Below are positions 17,732-25,037 of a DNA stretch of 64,000 nucleotides, piece after piece. The notes below the pieces were generated by a model that saw only the letters and a list, made by a program, of their open reading frames with translations, was not told the origin of the DNA and made no database searches. Each line of letters starts with the position of its first letter. Position 1 is the stretch's first letter. Location: positions 91,081-155,080 of the forward strand of contig CAMYKK010000009.1 of assembly GCA_947258975.1 (NCBI GenBank), in the 5' to 3' direction. This stretch comes from an uncultured Gammaproteobacteria bacterium (GTDB taxonomy: Bacteria > Pseudomonadota > Gammaproteobacteria > Arenicellales > JAANXG01). A program made the translations under genes and the position numbers.

Positions 17732-18302
17732 GATCGCCGACTCCGCCCGTACTTTCCAACAACGTCTTCAAACGCGACAGCCGCCGGTCACGAACACCGA
17801 GCCGCTCTAATTCTTTTACGGTATTCAAAACATAATCCCTGTTTGCCCCACTCGGTCCGCGGCCGGCACGGACAATCTCTGCCTCATGCTCCACGGACAG
17901 GCCGCGGACGTATTGATGATGATTTCGGCGCACCACAAATGCCAATGCAATGCGTTTGTATCCGCCCATATGCACATTGATGACCTGTGGCTTGTAGACG
18001 CCAGTTGCCAGTTCCCGCTTCATCAGATAGTCCAGCACCTTCTTTCTGTGCGCACGGTCAACACGAAATCCGCGGCCGATACATGAACCGCCGGCATCGA
18101 GGCCAAATACCAGTCCGGGTCGCTGGCGGGTTCCTCGATGTATCCACGAGCGGACACACAAAGCGCGATGATAGCCATAGATCCGCGCAGGCAATACCTC
18201 GCGATGACGAAAACCCGGATTCCACAGTAACGATGCGTAGCCAAAAATCCATAAATCTTGCTTGCGCAATTCCGGATGCTTATGGATTAATCTTTCAATC
18301 AC
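17724..18302 (-). CDS. chaC: ChaC-type gamma-glutamylcyclotransferase
   Basis: The 192-residue protein has the family opening WIFGYASLLWNPGF (YGSL-type substrate loop) and the catalytic-region Glu in YLMKRELATGVYKP. ChaC enzymes release 5-oxoproline from glutathione, giving Cys-Gly. The GTG start is at 18302. It is the first gene of an operon with an APH-fold kinase and the enolase-like gene, with its stop overlapping the kinase start, so glutathione or another gamma-glutamyl compound may feed this pathway. Length is slightly short of the E. coli protein but the fold is complete. Confidence 0.88.
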   Translation of the reverse strand: MIERLIHKHPELRKQDLWIFGYASLLWNPGFRHREVLPARIYGYHRALCVRSWIHRGTRQRPGLVFGLDAGGSCIGRGFRVDRAHRKKVLDYLMKRELATGVYKPQVINVHMGGYKRIALAFVVRRNHHQYVRGLSVEHEAEIVRAGRGPSGANRDYVLNTVKELERLGVRDRRLSRLKTLLESTGGVGDRA

Positions 18303-18420
18303 TTTATTTCTGCACGCACCACTCTACCTCAAATTACACCATTTCCTGTAAATAATGTCGGGCATTTCCTCGGTGCATTGCCATGCAGGGGGGGCACGCC
18401 TCGTTGGTGCCGTATGTGCG

Positions 18421-18942
18421 TCAAGCGCCTCTTATTTGATCGGCCCCGATATGAAGCAACTGCGTTAAATTTTCTCCTGACAATTCATAGGCCTGACCAA
18501 ACCCCGTGACAAATCGTCCCGAAATAGGCGACAACTGGAACAGGTAGAAATCCGGCAGCGAACGAAGAATGTTTACGACGTTGCCGAAGCGCGCCGACAT
18601 CGAATCCAGAACCGTTTCGTAATTAGAATGGTTACGCTGCACCAATTCGACGACGCACTGATAGGATATCCGTTTTCTGGCGAATATCTGTTTTGTGTTT
18701 GATTCATCCTCGATCAACAAAATGGCCGCAACAGGATTTGTTAGCAGCTTAGTGGTGTGTTCGGACAAACCACTAAGATAGATAAAGAAGTTACCGGCCT
18801 CATCACCCACAAATGGCGCATAACTAATGTTGGGTAAACCATTGTTACCGACAGTGGCAAGCACCAAACTGGAAGTCTTCTCACGAAGTTCATGAAACAG
18901 CTTGGCGGTGTTTTCAATCCGTTCGTGTTCACCTGGCGTCAT
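18421..18942 (-). CDS. HugZ-like pyridoxamine oxidase-fold haem protein
   Basis: The 173-residue protein has the split-barrel pattern of the HugZ/pyridoxamine 5'-phosphate oxidase superfamily: SLVLATVGNNGLPNISYAPFVGDE at the first strands, LSEHTTKLLTNPVAAILLIEDE, and the HugZ signature GRFVTGFGQAYEL near the C-terminus. HugZ proteins bind haem and cleave it to release iron. The long C-terminal domain that supplies the axial His in Helicobacter HugZ is missing here, so haem oxygenase activity is uncertain. It is a single gene. Confidence 0.82.
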   Translation of the reverse strand: MTPGEHERIENTAKLFHELREKTSSLVLATVGNNGLPNISYAPFVGDEAGNFFIYLSGLSEHTTKLLTNPVAAILLIEDESNTKQIFARKRISYQCVVELVQRNHSNYETVLDSMSARFGNVVNILRSLPDFYLFQLSPISGRFVTGFGQAYELSGENLTQLLHIGADQIRGA

Positions 18943-19232
18943 ATATCACCTGCCCAAAGTCTCTGCGTGACCGTGCGATCAATAACCCGCTGTCAAGGCC
19001 CATCTGTGGCATTGCGCACGCTCATTATCCTCCGTTGATTGTGTGCATCACAGTTCGACCCATGATAACGGAAAGACCGGGTTCGTTATACCCGCCGCTG
19101 CCCACACGAATTGGAACCGGAAGAGATGTGGACTCCCTCTGGTACACCAGGGATATTGCAGTCCATCCCATACCGCAACCGAGCGCGCCCGCCGCCTATT
19201 CCGCCACTCGGATGGCGGTGGAAAATATTTTT
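18943..19232. other. Intergenic stretch left of the MITE
   Basis: This gap between the HugZ-like gene and the MITE holds no convincing gene. A plus-strand ORF beginning at 19035 reads into the transposable element and has no motif. No terminator seen. Confidence 0.4.
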
Positions 19233-19243
19233 ATCTCTGAGTT
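19233..19243. repeat. Left target-site duplication of the MITE
   Basis: ATCTCTGAGTT, identical to 19418-19428 on the other side of the element. A perfect duplication suggests a relatively recent insertion. Confidence 0.8.
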
Positions 19244-19417
19244 GAATGGCACTTACTTAAGCCTTACAGAGGCTAAAAAGTGCTGAATTGAGGGAGAATT
19301 TCCGGGACCGTCGCCAGCAAGGATGCTGGCGCCGAGCCTACCGGGGGGTATTGACGGCGTGTCCCGGGAATTATCACTCGGTGCAGCGTGTCGTGATGCC
19401 TTAAGTAAGGGCCATTC
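19244..19417. mobile_element. 174-bp MITE with 18-bp terminal inverted repeats and 11-bp target duplication
   Basis: The ends are GAATGGCACTTACTTAAG (19244-19261) and, on the other strand, GAATGGCCCTTACTTAAG (19417-19400), matching at 17 of 18 positions. The element is flanked by exact copies of ATCTCTGAGTT at 19233-19243 and 19418-19428, a target-site duplication of 11 bp. Inside are a 7-bp hairpin (CGCCAGC/GCTGGCG, 19312-19331) and a longer-range inverted repeat TTCCGGGAC (19300-19308) with GTCCCGGGAA (19361-19370). There is no ORF. Length, repeats and duplication make it a non-autonomous element. An 11-bp duplication fits IS4-family transposases, which is inference. Confidence 0.85.
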
Positions 19418-19428
19418 ATCTCTGAGTT
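19418..19428. repeat. Right target-site duplication of the MITE
   Basis: ATCTCTGAGTT, the second copy of the 11-bp duplication. Confidence 0.8.
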
Positions 19429-19503
19429 GATTCCGCGTGTATAGCAGAGATTGAAACTGCGCTATGCCACCGGTTGCGATGGACTAGCCATTGTTCTATC
19501 GTG

Positions 19504-19746
19504 TCACTCACCCCATGCCCGCTTGAGCAGTGCCATCACCTTATCCTTGAGCTGTTTGATAAACGGCCTGCCCAGAAGTGGGATGCTCACGAGAAAGGTC
19601 ACCTCCCCTAGTATGAGCAGAAAGGCTGAAACGCCGGCTGCCGTGGATGCCGGCAGACCGATAAAAAAAACAACTGGCGCAAGGCTCCACGGCACCCAAC
19701 TGAAGAGAAATAACGTCATACCTGTATAATACTTCCAGTCCTTCAT
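19504..19746 (-). CDS. Small two-helix membrane protein ('transporter suffix'-like)
   Basis: The 80-residue product starts MKDWKYYTGMTLF and has two or three hydrophobic segments (about 8-30, 35-57), followed by a basic tail. The pattern of an aromatic/Lys start, a YYTGMTLFLFSWVPW helix, then GVSAFLLILGEVTFLVSIPLLG resembles the small stand-alone proteins annotated as transporter-suffix domain. In other bacteria this unit is appended to or encoded beside transporters. Function unknown. It is transcribed alone, away from the molybdenum operon. Confidence 0.65.
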   Translation of the reverse strand: MKDWKYYTGMTLFLFSWVPWSLAPVVFFIGLPASTAAGVSAFLLILGEVTFLVSIPLLGRPFIKQLKDKVMALLKRAWGE

Positions 19747-19920
19747 CGTTCACCGTGCAGCAATCATGGATGTTTCCGCGGCCAACACAAGATGGTATTC
19801 GACTGCAGCGGCCATATAGTTGTATAGCCAACACCTACGCAGCATCCCACGACCGGGCGCGCGCGCAATCCGCTGGTACAAGGTGATAGAGTTTTACACA
19901 TAAATCAGAAAGAAAAACTC

Positions 19921-20376
19921 ATGATAACATTGAAAATTAACGGCGCCACCTACAAGCTTAATGTTGCTCCTGATACACCGCTGTTGTGGGCGATTCGGGA
20001 TGCGGCAGGATTGACCGGCACAAAATACGGTTGCGGTCGCGCCCTTTGCGGCGCATGCACAGTGTTTGTCGACGGCCAGCCAACGCGGTCCTGTATCATG
20101 CCGGTCTCGGCGGTCGCCCGGCAGCCTATCACCACTATAGAAGGTCTGAACTCAAAGACGGCGCACGCGGTGCAATCAGCGTGGAGGCAGCTTGACGTAG
20201 TTCAGTGCGGCTATTGCCAGTCAGGCCAAATCATGTCTGCAACCGCGCTGTTGAACGACAATCCGGATCCATCCGATGAACACATCGATGCAGCCATGTC
20301 CGGAAATATCTGCCGCTGCGCGACCTATGTGCGGATTCGTGCCGCGATCAAACTGGCCGCAAAGAGTTTGACATGA
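19921..20376 (+). CDS. iorA: 2Fe-2S subunit of an isoquinoline 1-oxidoreductase-type molybdenum hydroxylase
   Basis: The 151-residue protein has two Fe-S cluster motifs in order: the plant-ferredoxin type [15 protein letters not shown] around residues 39-55 and the helical CGYCQSGQ...CRC type near the C-terminus ([24 protein letters not shown]). It passes electrons from the molybdenum subunit to an acceptor. The following gene overlaps its stop by 4 bases. Four genes (iorA-iorB-xdhC-mocA) overlap in turn, so they are one transcript that codes for both the enzyme and its cofactor supply. Confidence 0.93.
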   Translation: MITLKINGATYKLNVAPDTPLLWAIRDAAGLTGTKYGCGRALCGACTVFVDGQPTRSCIMPVSAVARQPITTIEGLNSKTAHAVQSAWRQLDVVQCGYCQSGQIMSATALLNDNPDPSDEHIDAAMSGNICRCATYVRIRAAIKLAAKSLT

Positions 20377-22589
20377 AGAAACAAAGGACTAACCACGAGG
20401 CGAAGATTGTCAACGAAAGTCGTCGCGCTTTTTTAAAATCCGGCGTTGCGACTGGCGCTGGGCTCACTTTGGGAATTTACTTGCCTGCCGTGTTGGCGCG
20501 TCCGGTGCTGGCCGGTCCGGTCAAAACCGGACGTCAAACGGTCACGCAGCCTACCCTCAAACCGAACGCCTTTGTGCACATCGGCACGGATGAAACGGTG
20601 ACCGTGATCGTGAAACACTTAGAGATGGGACAGGGGACCTACACTGGCTTGCCGACCCTGGTGGGCGAGGAATTGGACGCGGCGTGGTCACAGATACGCG
20701 TTGAAGCGGCGCCTGCCGATGCGACACGGTACAACAACCTATTCTGGGGACCGACCCAAGGCACCGGGGGCAGCACCGCAATAGCGAATTCCTACGATCA
20801 GATGCGCAAGGCCGGCGCCGTCGCCCGGGAGATGTTAGTGCAGGCGGCGGCGGAGAAATGGAGCGTGGCCGCGGACGGGATCACCGTCCAAGAGGGCATA
20901 GTCCATCACCGGCCGTCACAACGAAAGGCTAGTTTCGGAGCACTGGTGGAACTCGCCGCCCAACAGCCGGTGCCGGCGGAGGTGTTCCTGAAGGACCCCC
21001 ATGAATTCCGGCTCATTGGTAAGGTTCTCCCGCGTAAAGACAACGCCGACAAGGTAAACGGCCGCGCCATGTACACGCAGGACGTCAAGCTTCGCGGCAT
21101 GCTCACCGCTTTGGTTGCGCACCCACCGCGATTCGGAGCCACACCGAAGCAGTTCGACAGCGCTGCGACGAAAAAGGTCGAGGGAGTGGTTGACGTCGTC
21201 GCCATTCCCAATGGTGTCGCGGTGCTGGCTAAGGATTTCTGGAGCGCTAGCAGGGGCCGGGATGTTCTACAGGTCGATTGGGATGAAACCCAGGCGTTCA
21301 CACTCGGCTCCGATGAGGTTATGACGCGGTACAAAAGCCTAGCTCAGCAGCGGGGACGTGTGGCGAGAAACGTCGGCGACTCGCAGGCGGCGCTGAAAGA
21401 ATCGGCGCGCGTGGTCGAGGCCGCCTATGAGTTTCCTTACCTCGCCCACGCGGCGATGGAACCCATGAACTGTGTGATTGTGCTCAACCAGCAAGGTTGT
21501 GAAATCTGGAACGGCGAGCAATTCCAGACACCGGATCAGATGGCGGTGGCGTCCGTGTTGGGACTGGAATCCGCACAAGTCAAGATCAATATGCTTTATG
21601 CCGGGGGTTCTTTCGGACGGCGCGCCAACCCGCAGTCGGACTACGTGGTGGAGGCGGCACATATTGTCAACGCCATTGGGGGCCGAGCACCGGTCAAGTT
21701 GGTATGGACCCGCGAGGACGACATGCGCGCGGGATACTACCGGCCTATGTATTATCATCAGTTAAAAGCAGGCATCGATGCCAGTGGCAACCCGATCGCC
21801 TGGCAACATCGCATTGTCGGCCAGTCGATACTGAAAGGAACGAGTTTCGAACAGGCATTGGCGCAGGATGGCATCGATCAGACTTCGGTCGAGGGCGCCG
21901 CCAATCTACCGTACGGCATTCCCAACATCACCGTCGATCTGCACTCGCCGGACATCGGCGTACCGGTGCAATGGTGGCGTTCGGTGGGGTCCACGCATAC
22001 CGCGTTCGCGGTGGAGACCTTTATCGATGAGTTGGCGACCACGGTTGGCAGCGACCCGTTCGAGTTGCGCCGGGATCTGTTACGCGAGCACCCGCGGCAT
22101 CGCGGGGTGTTGGAATTGGCGGCGCGTAAGGCGGGATGGGGGCGACCGCTGCCGGACGGGCGCGGACGTGGCATAGCAGTCCACGAATCGTTCAACTCCT
22201 ATGTCGCCCAGGTGGCGGAGGTCACCGTTGCCGGCGACAGAACATTTACCGTGGACCGCGTGGTGATCGCGGTCGACTGTGGTATCGCTGTGAATCCGGA
22301 CGTCATCCGCGCACAGATGGAGGGAGGCATGGGTTTCGGCCTGTCGGCAGCCCTGTCGAGCAAGATCACGCTCGACCAAGGGCGTGTAAAGCAGTCTAAT
22401 TTCCATGACTACACCGTGCTGCGGCTGGATCAGATGCCTAAGGTGGAAGTACACATAGTCAAATCGACCACCGCGCCCACCGGGGTGGGAGAACCTGCAA
22501 CACCGGTCATCGCACCAGCGGTGGCCAATGCGCTGCATGCCGCCACGGGTCGACGCTTCTACGAGCTGCCGCTGCGGTTTGCGCCATGA
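20373..22589 (+). CDS. iorB: Molybdopterin-binding subunit of an isoquinoline 1-oxidoreductase-type dehydrogenase, Tat-exported
   Basis: The 738-residue protein starts with a Tat signal (SRRAFLKSG, then a hydrophobic stretch ending near residue 45), so the complex is probably folded in the cytoplasm and moved to the periplasm or membrane. Xanthine oxidase family motifs follow: [40 protein letters not shown], and the catalytic Glu in [19 protein letters not shown] near the C-terminus. Relatives hydroxylate N-heterocycles or oxidise aldehydes. No cytochrome subunit gene is present beside it, which is unusual, since many periplasmic relatives have one. The substrate is not known. Confidence 0.93.
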   Translation: MKKQRTNHEAKIVNESRRAFLKSGVATGAGLTLGIYLPAVLARPVLAGPVKTGRQTVTQPTLKPNAFVHIGTDETVTVIVKHLEMGQGTYTGLPTLVGEELDAAWSQIRVEAAPADATRYNNLFWGPTQGTGGSTAIANSYDQMRKAGAVAREMLVQAAAEKWSVAADGITVQEGIVHHRPSQRKASFGALVELAAQQPVPAEVFLKDPHEFRLIGKVLPRKDNADKVNGRAMYTQDVKLRGMLTALVAHPPRFGATPKQFDSAATKKVEGVVDVVAIPNGVAVLAKDFWSASRGRDVLQVDWDETQAFTLGSDEVMTRYKSLAQQRGRVARNVGDSQAALKESARVVEAAYEFPYLAHAAMEPMNCVIVLNQQGCEIWNGEQFQTPDQMAVASVLGLESAQVKINMLYAGGSFGRRANPQSDYVVEAAHIVNAIGGRAPVKLVWTREDDMRAGYYRPMYYHQLKAGIDASGNPIAWQHRIVGQSILKGTSFEQALAQDGIDQTSVEGAANLPYGIPNITVDLHSPDIGVPVQWWRSVGSTHTAFAVETFIDELATTVGSDPFELRRDLLREHPRHRGVLELAARKAGWGRPLPDGRGRGIAVHESFNSYVAQVAEVTVAGDRTFTVDRVVIAVDCGIAVNPDVIRAQMEGGMGFGLSAALSSKITLDQGRVKQSNFHDYTVLRLDQMPKVEVHIVKSTTAPTGVGEPATPVIAPAVANALHAATGRRFYELPLRFAP

Positions 22590-23563
22590 ACATATTCAGC
22601 CCCGACCGTGACGTGCTGCAAACAGCCACGGCCTGGTTGGCCCAAGGTCATCGCGTCGCCGTTGCGACGGTCGTCAAGACCTGGGGCTCATCCCCACGGC
22701 CAGTGGGTTCGCTCATGGTGGTACGTGGGGACGGCGTGCACTTGGGCTCGGTGTCAGGGGGATGCGTGGAGGATGATCTAATCGCTCGCGTCCGCGATCA
22801 ACAGCTCGCCGAGCCCGTAGCTATGGTCGATTATGGTGTCGGCGGTAGTCAAGCAGGCCGCCTGGGACTGCCCTGCGGGGGGCGCCTGGAAGTTCTTGTG
22901 GAGCGTATCGACACAGCAGACACCCTCCAGCCGTTACTCGCTGCATACGCTAGCGGTGCATTGCTGACCCGGCGCGTCTATTTCCGCACAGGTAAAGTAG
23001 CGCTGTTGCCGGCCACCGTCCGCGACGAATTTGTTTTTACGCAAGAGTATGTGCAAAAAGTGTTTGGACCCGCCTGGCAGCTGCTCGTGATCGGCGCGGG
23101 ACATCTGTCCAGTTTCGTTGCGCAAATTGCGCTCACCCTTGACTACCGGGTAACGGTATGTGATCCACGGAAAGAATATACAGAGTCCTGGCGGCTAGAC
23201 GGTGTGCGCATGACGACAATAATGCCCGATGACGCGGTGCGAAAGTTTGTCACCCATGAGCGCAGCGTCGTGCTTACCCTGACCCATGATCCCAAGCTGG
23301 ACGACATGGCCTTGGTGGCGGCGCTGGATACTCCGTCTTTGTATGTCGGCGCGTTGGGATCTGCGCGTTCCAATGAAAAACGCCGGCGGCGCTTACTTGA
23401 TCTGGGGGTCACAGAACCGCAGCTGCAGCGGCTGCATGGCCCGGTAGGACTTGCCATCGGCAGCCGGACGCCGGCGGAGATCGCGGTTGCAATCATGGCC
23501 GAGGTAACGGCAATCCGCCATGGAATAACGATTAGCCGCGCGTACTCTGCAGACGCTGCATGA
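22586..23563 (+). CDS. xdhC: XdhC/CoxI-type molybdenum cofactor insertion protein
   Basis: The 325-residue protein has an N-terminal XdhC domain (SSPRPVGSLMVVRGDG, then LGSVSGGCVEDDLI) and a C-terminal Rossmann domain with LLVIGAGHLSSFVAQIA and PDDAVRKFVTHERSVVLTLTHDPKLDD. XdhC binds the molybdenum cofactor, promotes its sulfuration and hands it to the hydroxylase. It overlaps both iorB and mocA by 4 bases, so all three are translationally coupled. Confidence 0.93.
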   Translation: MNIFSPDRDVLQTATAWLAQGHRVAVATVVKTWGSSPRPVGSLMVVRGDGVHLGSVSGGCVEDDLIARVRDQQLAEPVAMVDYGVGGSQAGRLGLPCGGRLEVLVERIDTADTLQPLLAAYASGALLTRRVYFRTGKVALLPATVRDEFVFTQEYVQKVFGPAWQLLVIGAGHLSSFVAQIALTLDYRVTVCDPRKEYTESWRLDGVRMTTIMPDDAVRKFVTHERSVVLTLTHDPKLDDMALVAALDTPSLYVGALGSARSNEKRRRRLLDLGVTEPQLQRLHGPVGLAIGSRTPAEIAVAIMAEVTAIRHGITISRAYSADAA

Positions 23564-24153
23564 CCAGCGGTATTGTTGGGATTCTCTTGGCCGCGGGCGC
23601 TGGCTCGCGATTTGGCGGTAATAAACTACTCTCTCTACTGGACACCGGCATGGCGGTTGGAGTCGCGTCCGCGCGGCACCTAATCGCCGGCATTCCAGAA
23701 TGCCTGGCCGTCGTGAAGCCCGACGACACCGAGCTTCCCCCGTTGCTCGCTGCACAGGGCCTGTCCATCGTGGTCAATCATCACGCCGGCGAAGGCCTCG
23801 GCACCAGTCTTGCATGCGGCGTCGCGGCTGCACCCTTGGCCACCGGCTGGGTTATTGGACTCGCCGACATGCCCCGGATTCAAGCGGCCACTATTGCACT
23901 CGTCGCGAACCAGCTGCGCAACGGTGCGGCGATCGCCGCACCGGCCTACCGCGGCCGGCGTGGTCACCCGGTCGGATTCAGCGCGCGATTCTTCAACGCG
24001 CTCACTCACCTGCACGGTGATCGTGGTGCTCGTGATGTACTCGAACGACATGCGAATATCACGGAACTGATCGAGGTCGACGATCGCGGCATACTCGCGG
24101 ATTTGGATTACCGCAATGCCAAGCAAGCTCATCACATGCCACGCAATACGTGA
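23560..24153 (+). CDS. mocA: MocA-type molybdenum cofactor nucleotidyltransferase
   Basis: The 197-residue protein begins with the nucleotide-binding loop ILLAAGAGSRFGGNKLL, followed by an HHAGEGLGTSLACG segment and GWVIGLADMPRI with the metal-binding Asp. RGRRGHPVGF follows near residue 130. MocA transfers CMP from CTP to Mo-molybdopterin, giving the cytosine dinucleotide cofactor used by IorB-type enzymes. Final gene of the molybdenum hydroxylase operon. Confidence 0.92.
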   Translation: MTSGIVGILLAAGAGSRFGGNKLLSLLDTGMAVGVASARHLIAGIPECLAVVKPDDTELPPLLAAQGLSIVVNHHAGEGLGTSLACGVAAAPLATGWVIGLADMPRIQAATIALVANQLRNGAAIAAPAYRGRRGHPVGFSARFFNALTHLHGDRGARDVLERHANITELIEVDDRGILADLDYRNAKQAHHMPRNT

Positions 24154-24606
24154 GGCATTGCGGAGAACTTAAGAGCGCCGCCTGGTCGCTCGATTTGGCG
24201 GCGGCGGGACCAGAACCGTAGGGATCTTAGCCCGGGCATTGCACCAACGATCCCCGGGGGCCAGCGAAAAGATCGTGCGGCCGAACGCCGCACCGGAGTG
24301 ATGACCGAAAAGCTCAGAGTCTGTGCAGCCGATCCTGCCGCCTTTGCGGTGCAACCTGAGTTTCGCGTGTGTTGCAAGAACGTTTATGAATTCCAGGCTA
24401 GGGGACCGTGCACGTAGTGTGCGCATCCAATCAGTCGGCGAGGATGATAAGTTGATCAATAGTTAAAATGATTTAAATTTCGCGGCAATGCCAAGATTTC
24501 ATGCGCCGGCCGTTATACTCTGCACCCTAATGATTCAATTTTCCTGCTAACCGGCAAATTAAATATGTCAATTTTTACGGCGACCTCAGCCAAAAAAGAA
24601 TCTTCC
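24154..24606. other. Intergenic region before the response regulator gene
   Basis: About 450 bases without a convincing gene. A minus-strand ORF (24169-24459) has no motif and is not called. AT-rich DNA with TTATACT at 24513-24519 could be a -10 element for the receiver gene, but no matching -35 was found. Confidence 0.35.
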
Positions 24607-24993
24607 ATGGAACAACTCAAACGCATACTCTATGTGGACGATGACCCGAGCATTTGTGAACTGGTAGAGCTGGCATTCGAAATATCTGGTGACGTTGAAC
24701 TGCGCATTTGTCATTCCGGCAAAGAAGCATTAGCGCAGGTCGAGGAATTCGATGCGCAGTTAGTAGTCATTGATGTCAACATGCCGGACATGGATGGTCC
24801 TGAAACCGTGACCTCACTCGCGCAGCAAGGATTCCGTATACCCGTGGTATTTGCCACTGCCGAAACCAGTCCCGAAATCCATCAACAACTGCGAGGGCTG
24901 GGCTCGCTGGACATTCTGATCAAACCGTTTGATCCGCTTATGTTGCACCAACGGCTAGGTAATATCTGGAATTCATCCATTGGCATTGAATAA
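24607..24993 (+). CDS. Stand-alone response regulator receiver domain
   Basis: The protein of 128 residues (an in-frame ATG at 24565 would add 14) is a CheY-like receiver: YVDDDPS acidic pocket, the phosphoacceptor Asp in VVIDVNMPDMDGPE, Thr in VVFATAE, and Lys in ILIKPFDP. It has no output domain. The gene converges on the CHASE2 histidine kinase gene whose stop is 45 bases away, so that kinase is the obvious candidate partner, though not proven. ATG 24607 was preferred because receivers normally start a few residues before the first strand. Confidence 0.88.
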   Translation: MEQLKRILYVDDDPSICELVELAFEISGDVELRICHSGKEALAQVEEFDAQLVVIDVNMPDMDGPETVTSLAQQGFRIPVVFATAETSPEIHQQLRGLGSLDILIKPFDPLMLHQRLGNIWNSSIGIE

Positions 24994-25037
24994 CACGCTC
25001 TAACCTGCACGTCGCATCGAGGATCCCGGTTGGCGGG

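Noticed and set aside
19035..19286. An 83-codon ORF across the left end of the MITE
   Set aside because: It is created partly by the inserted element and has no motif.
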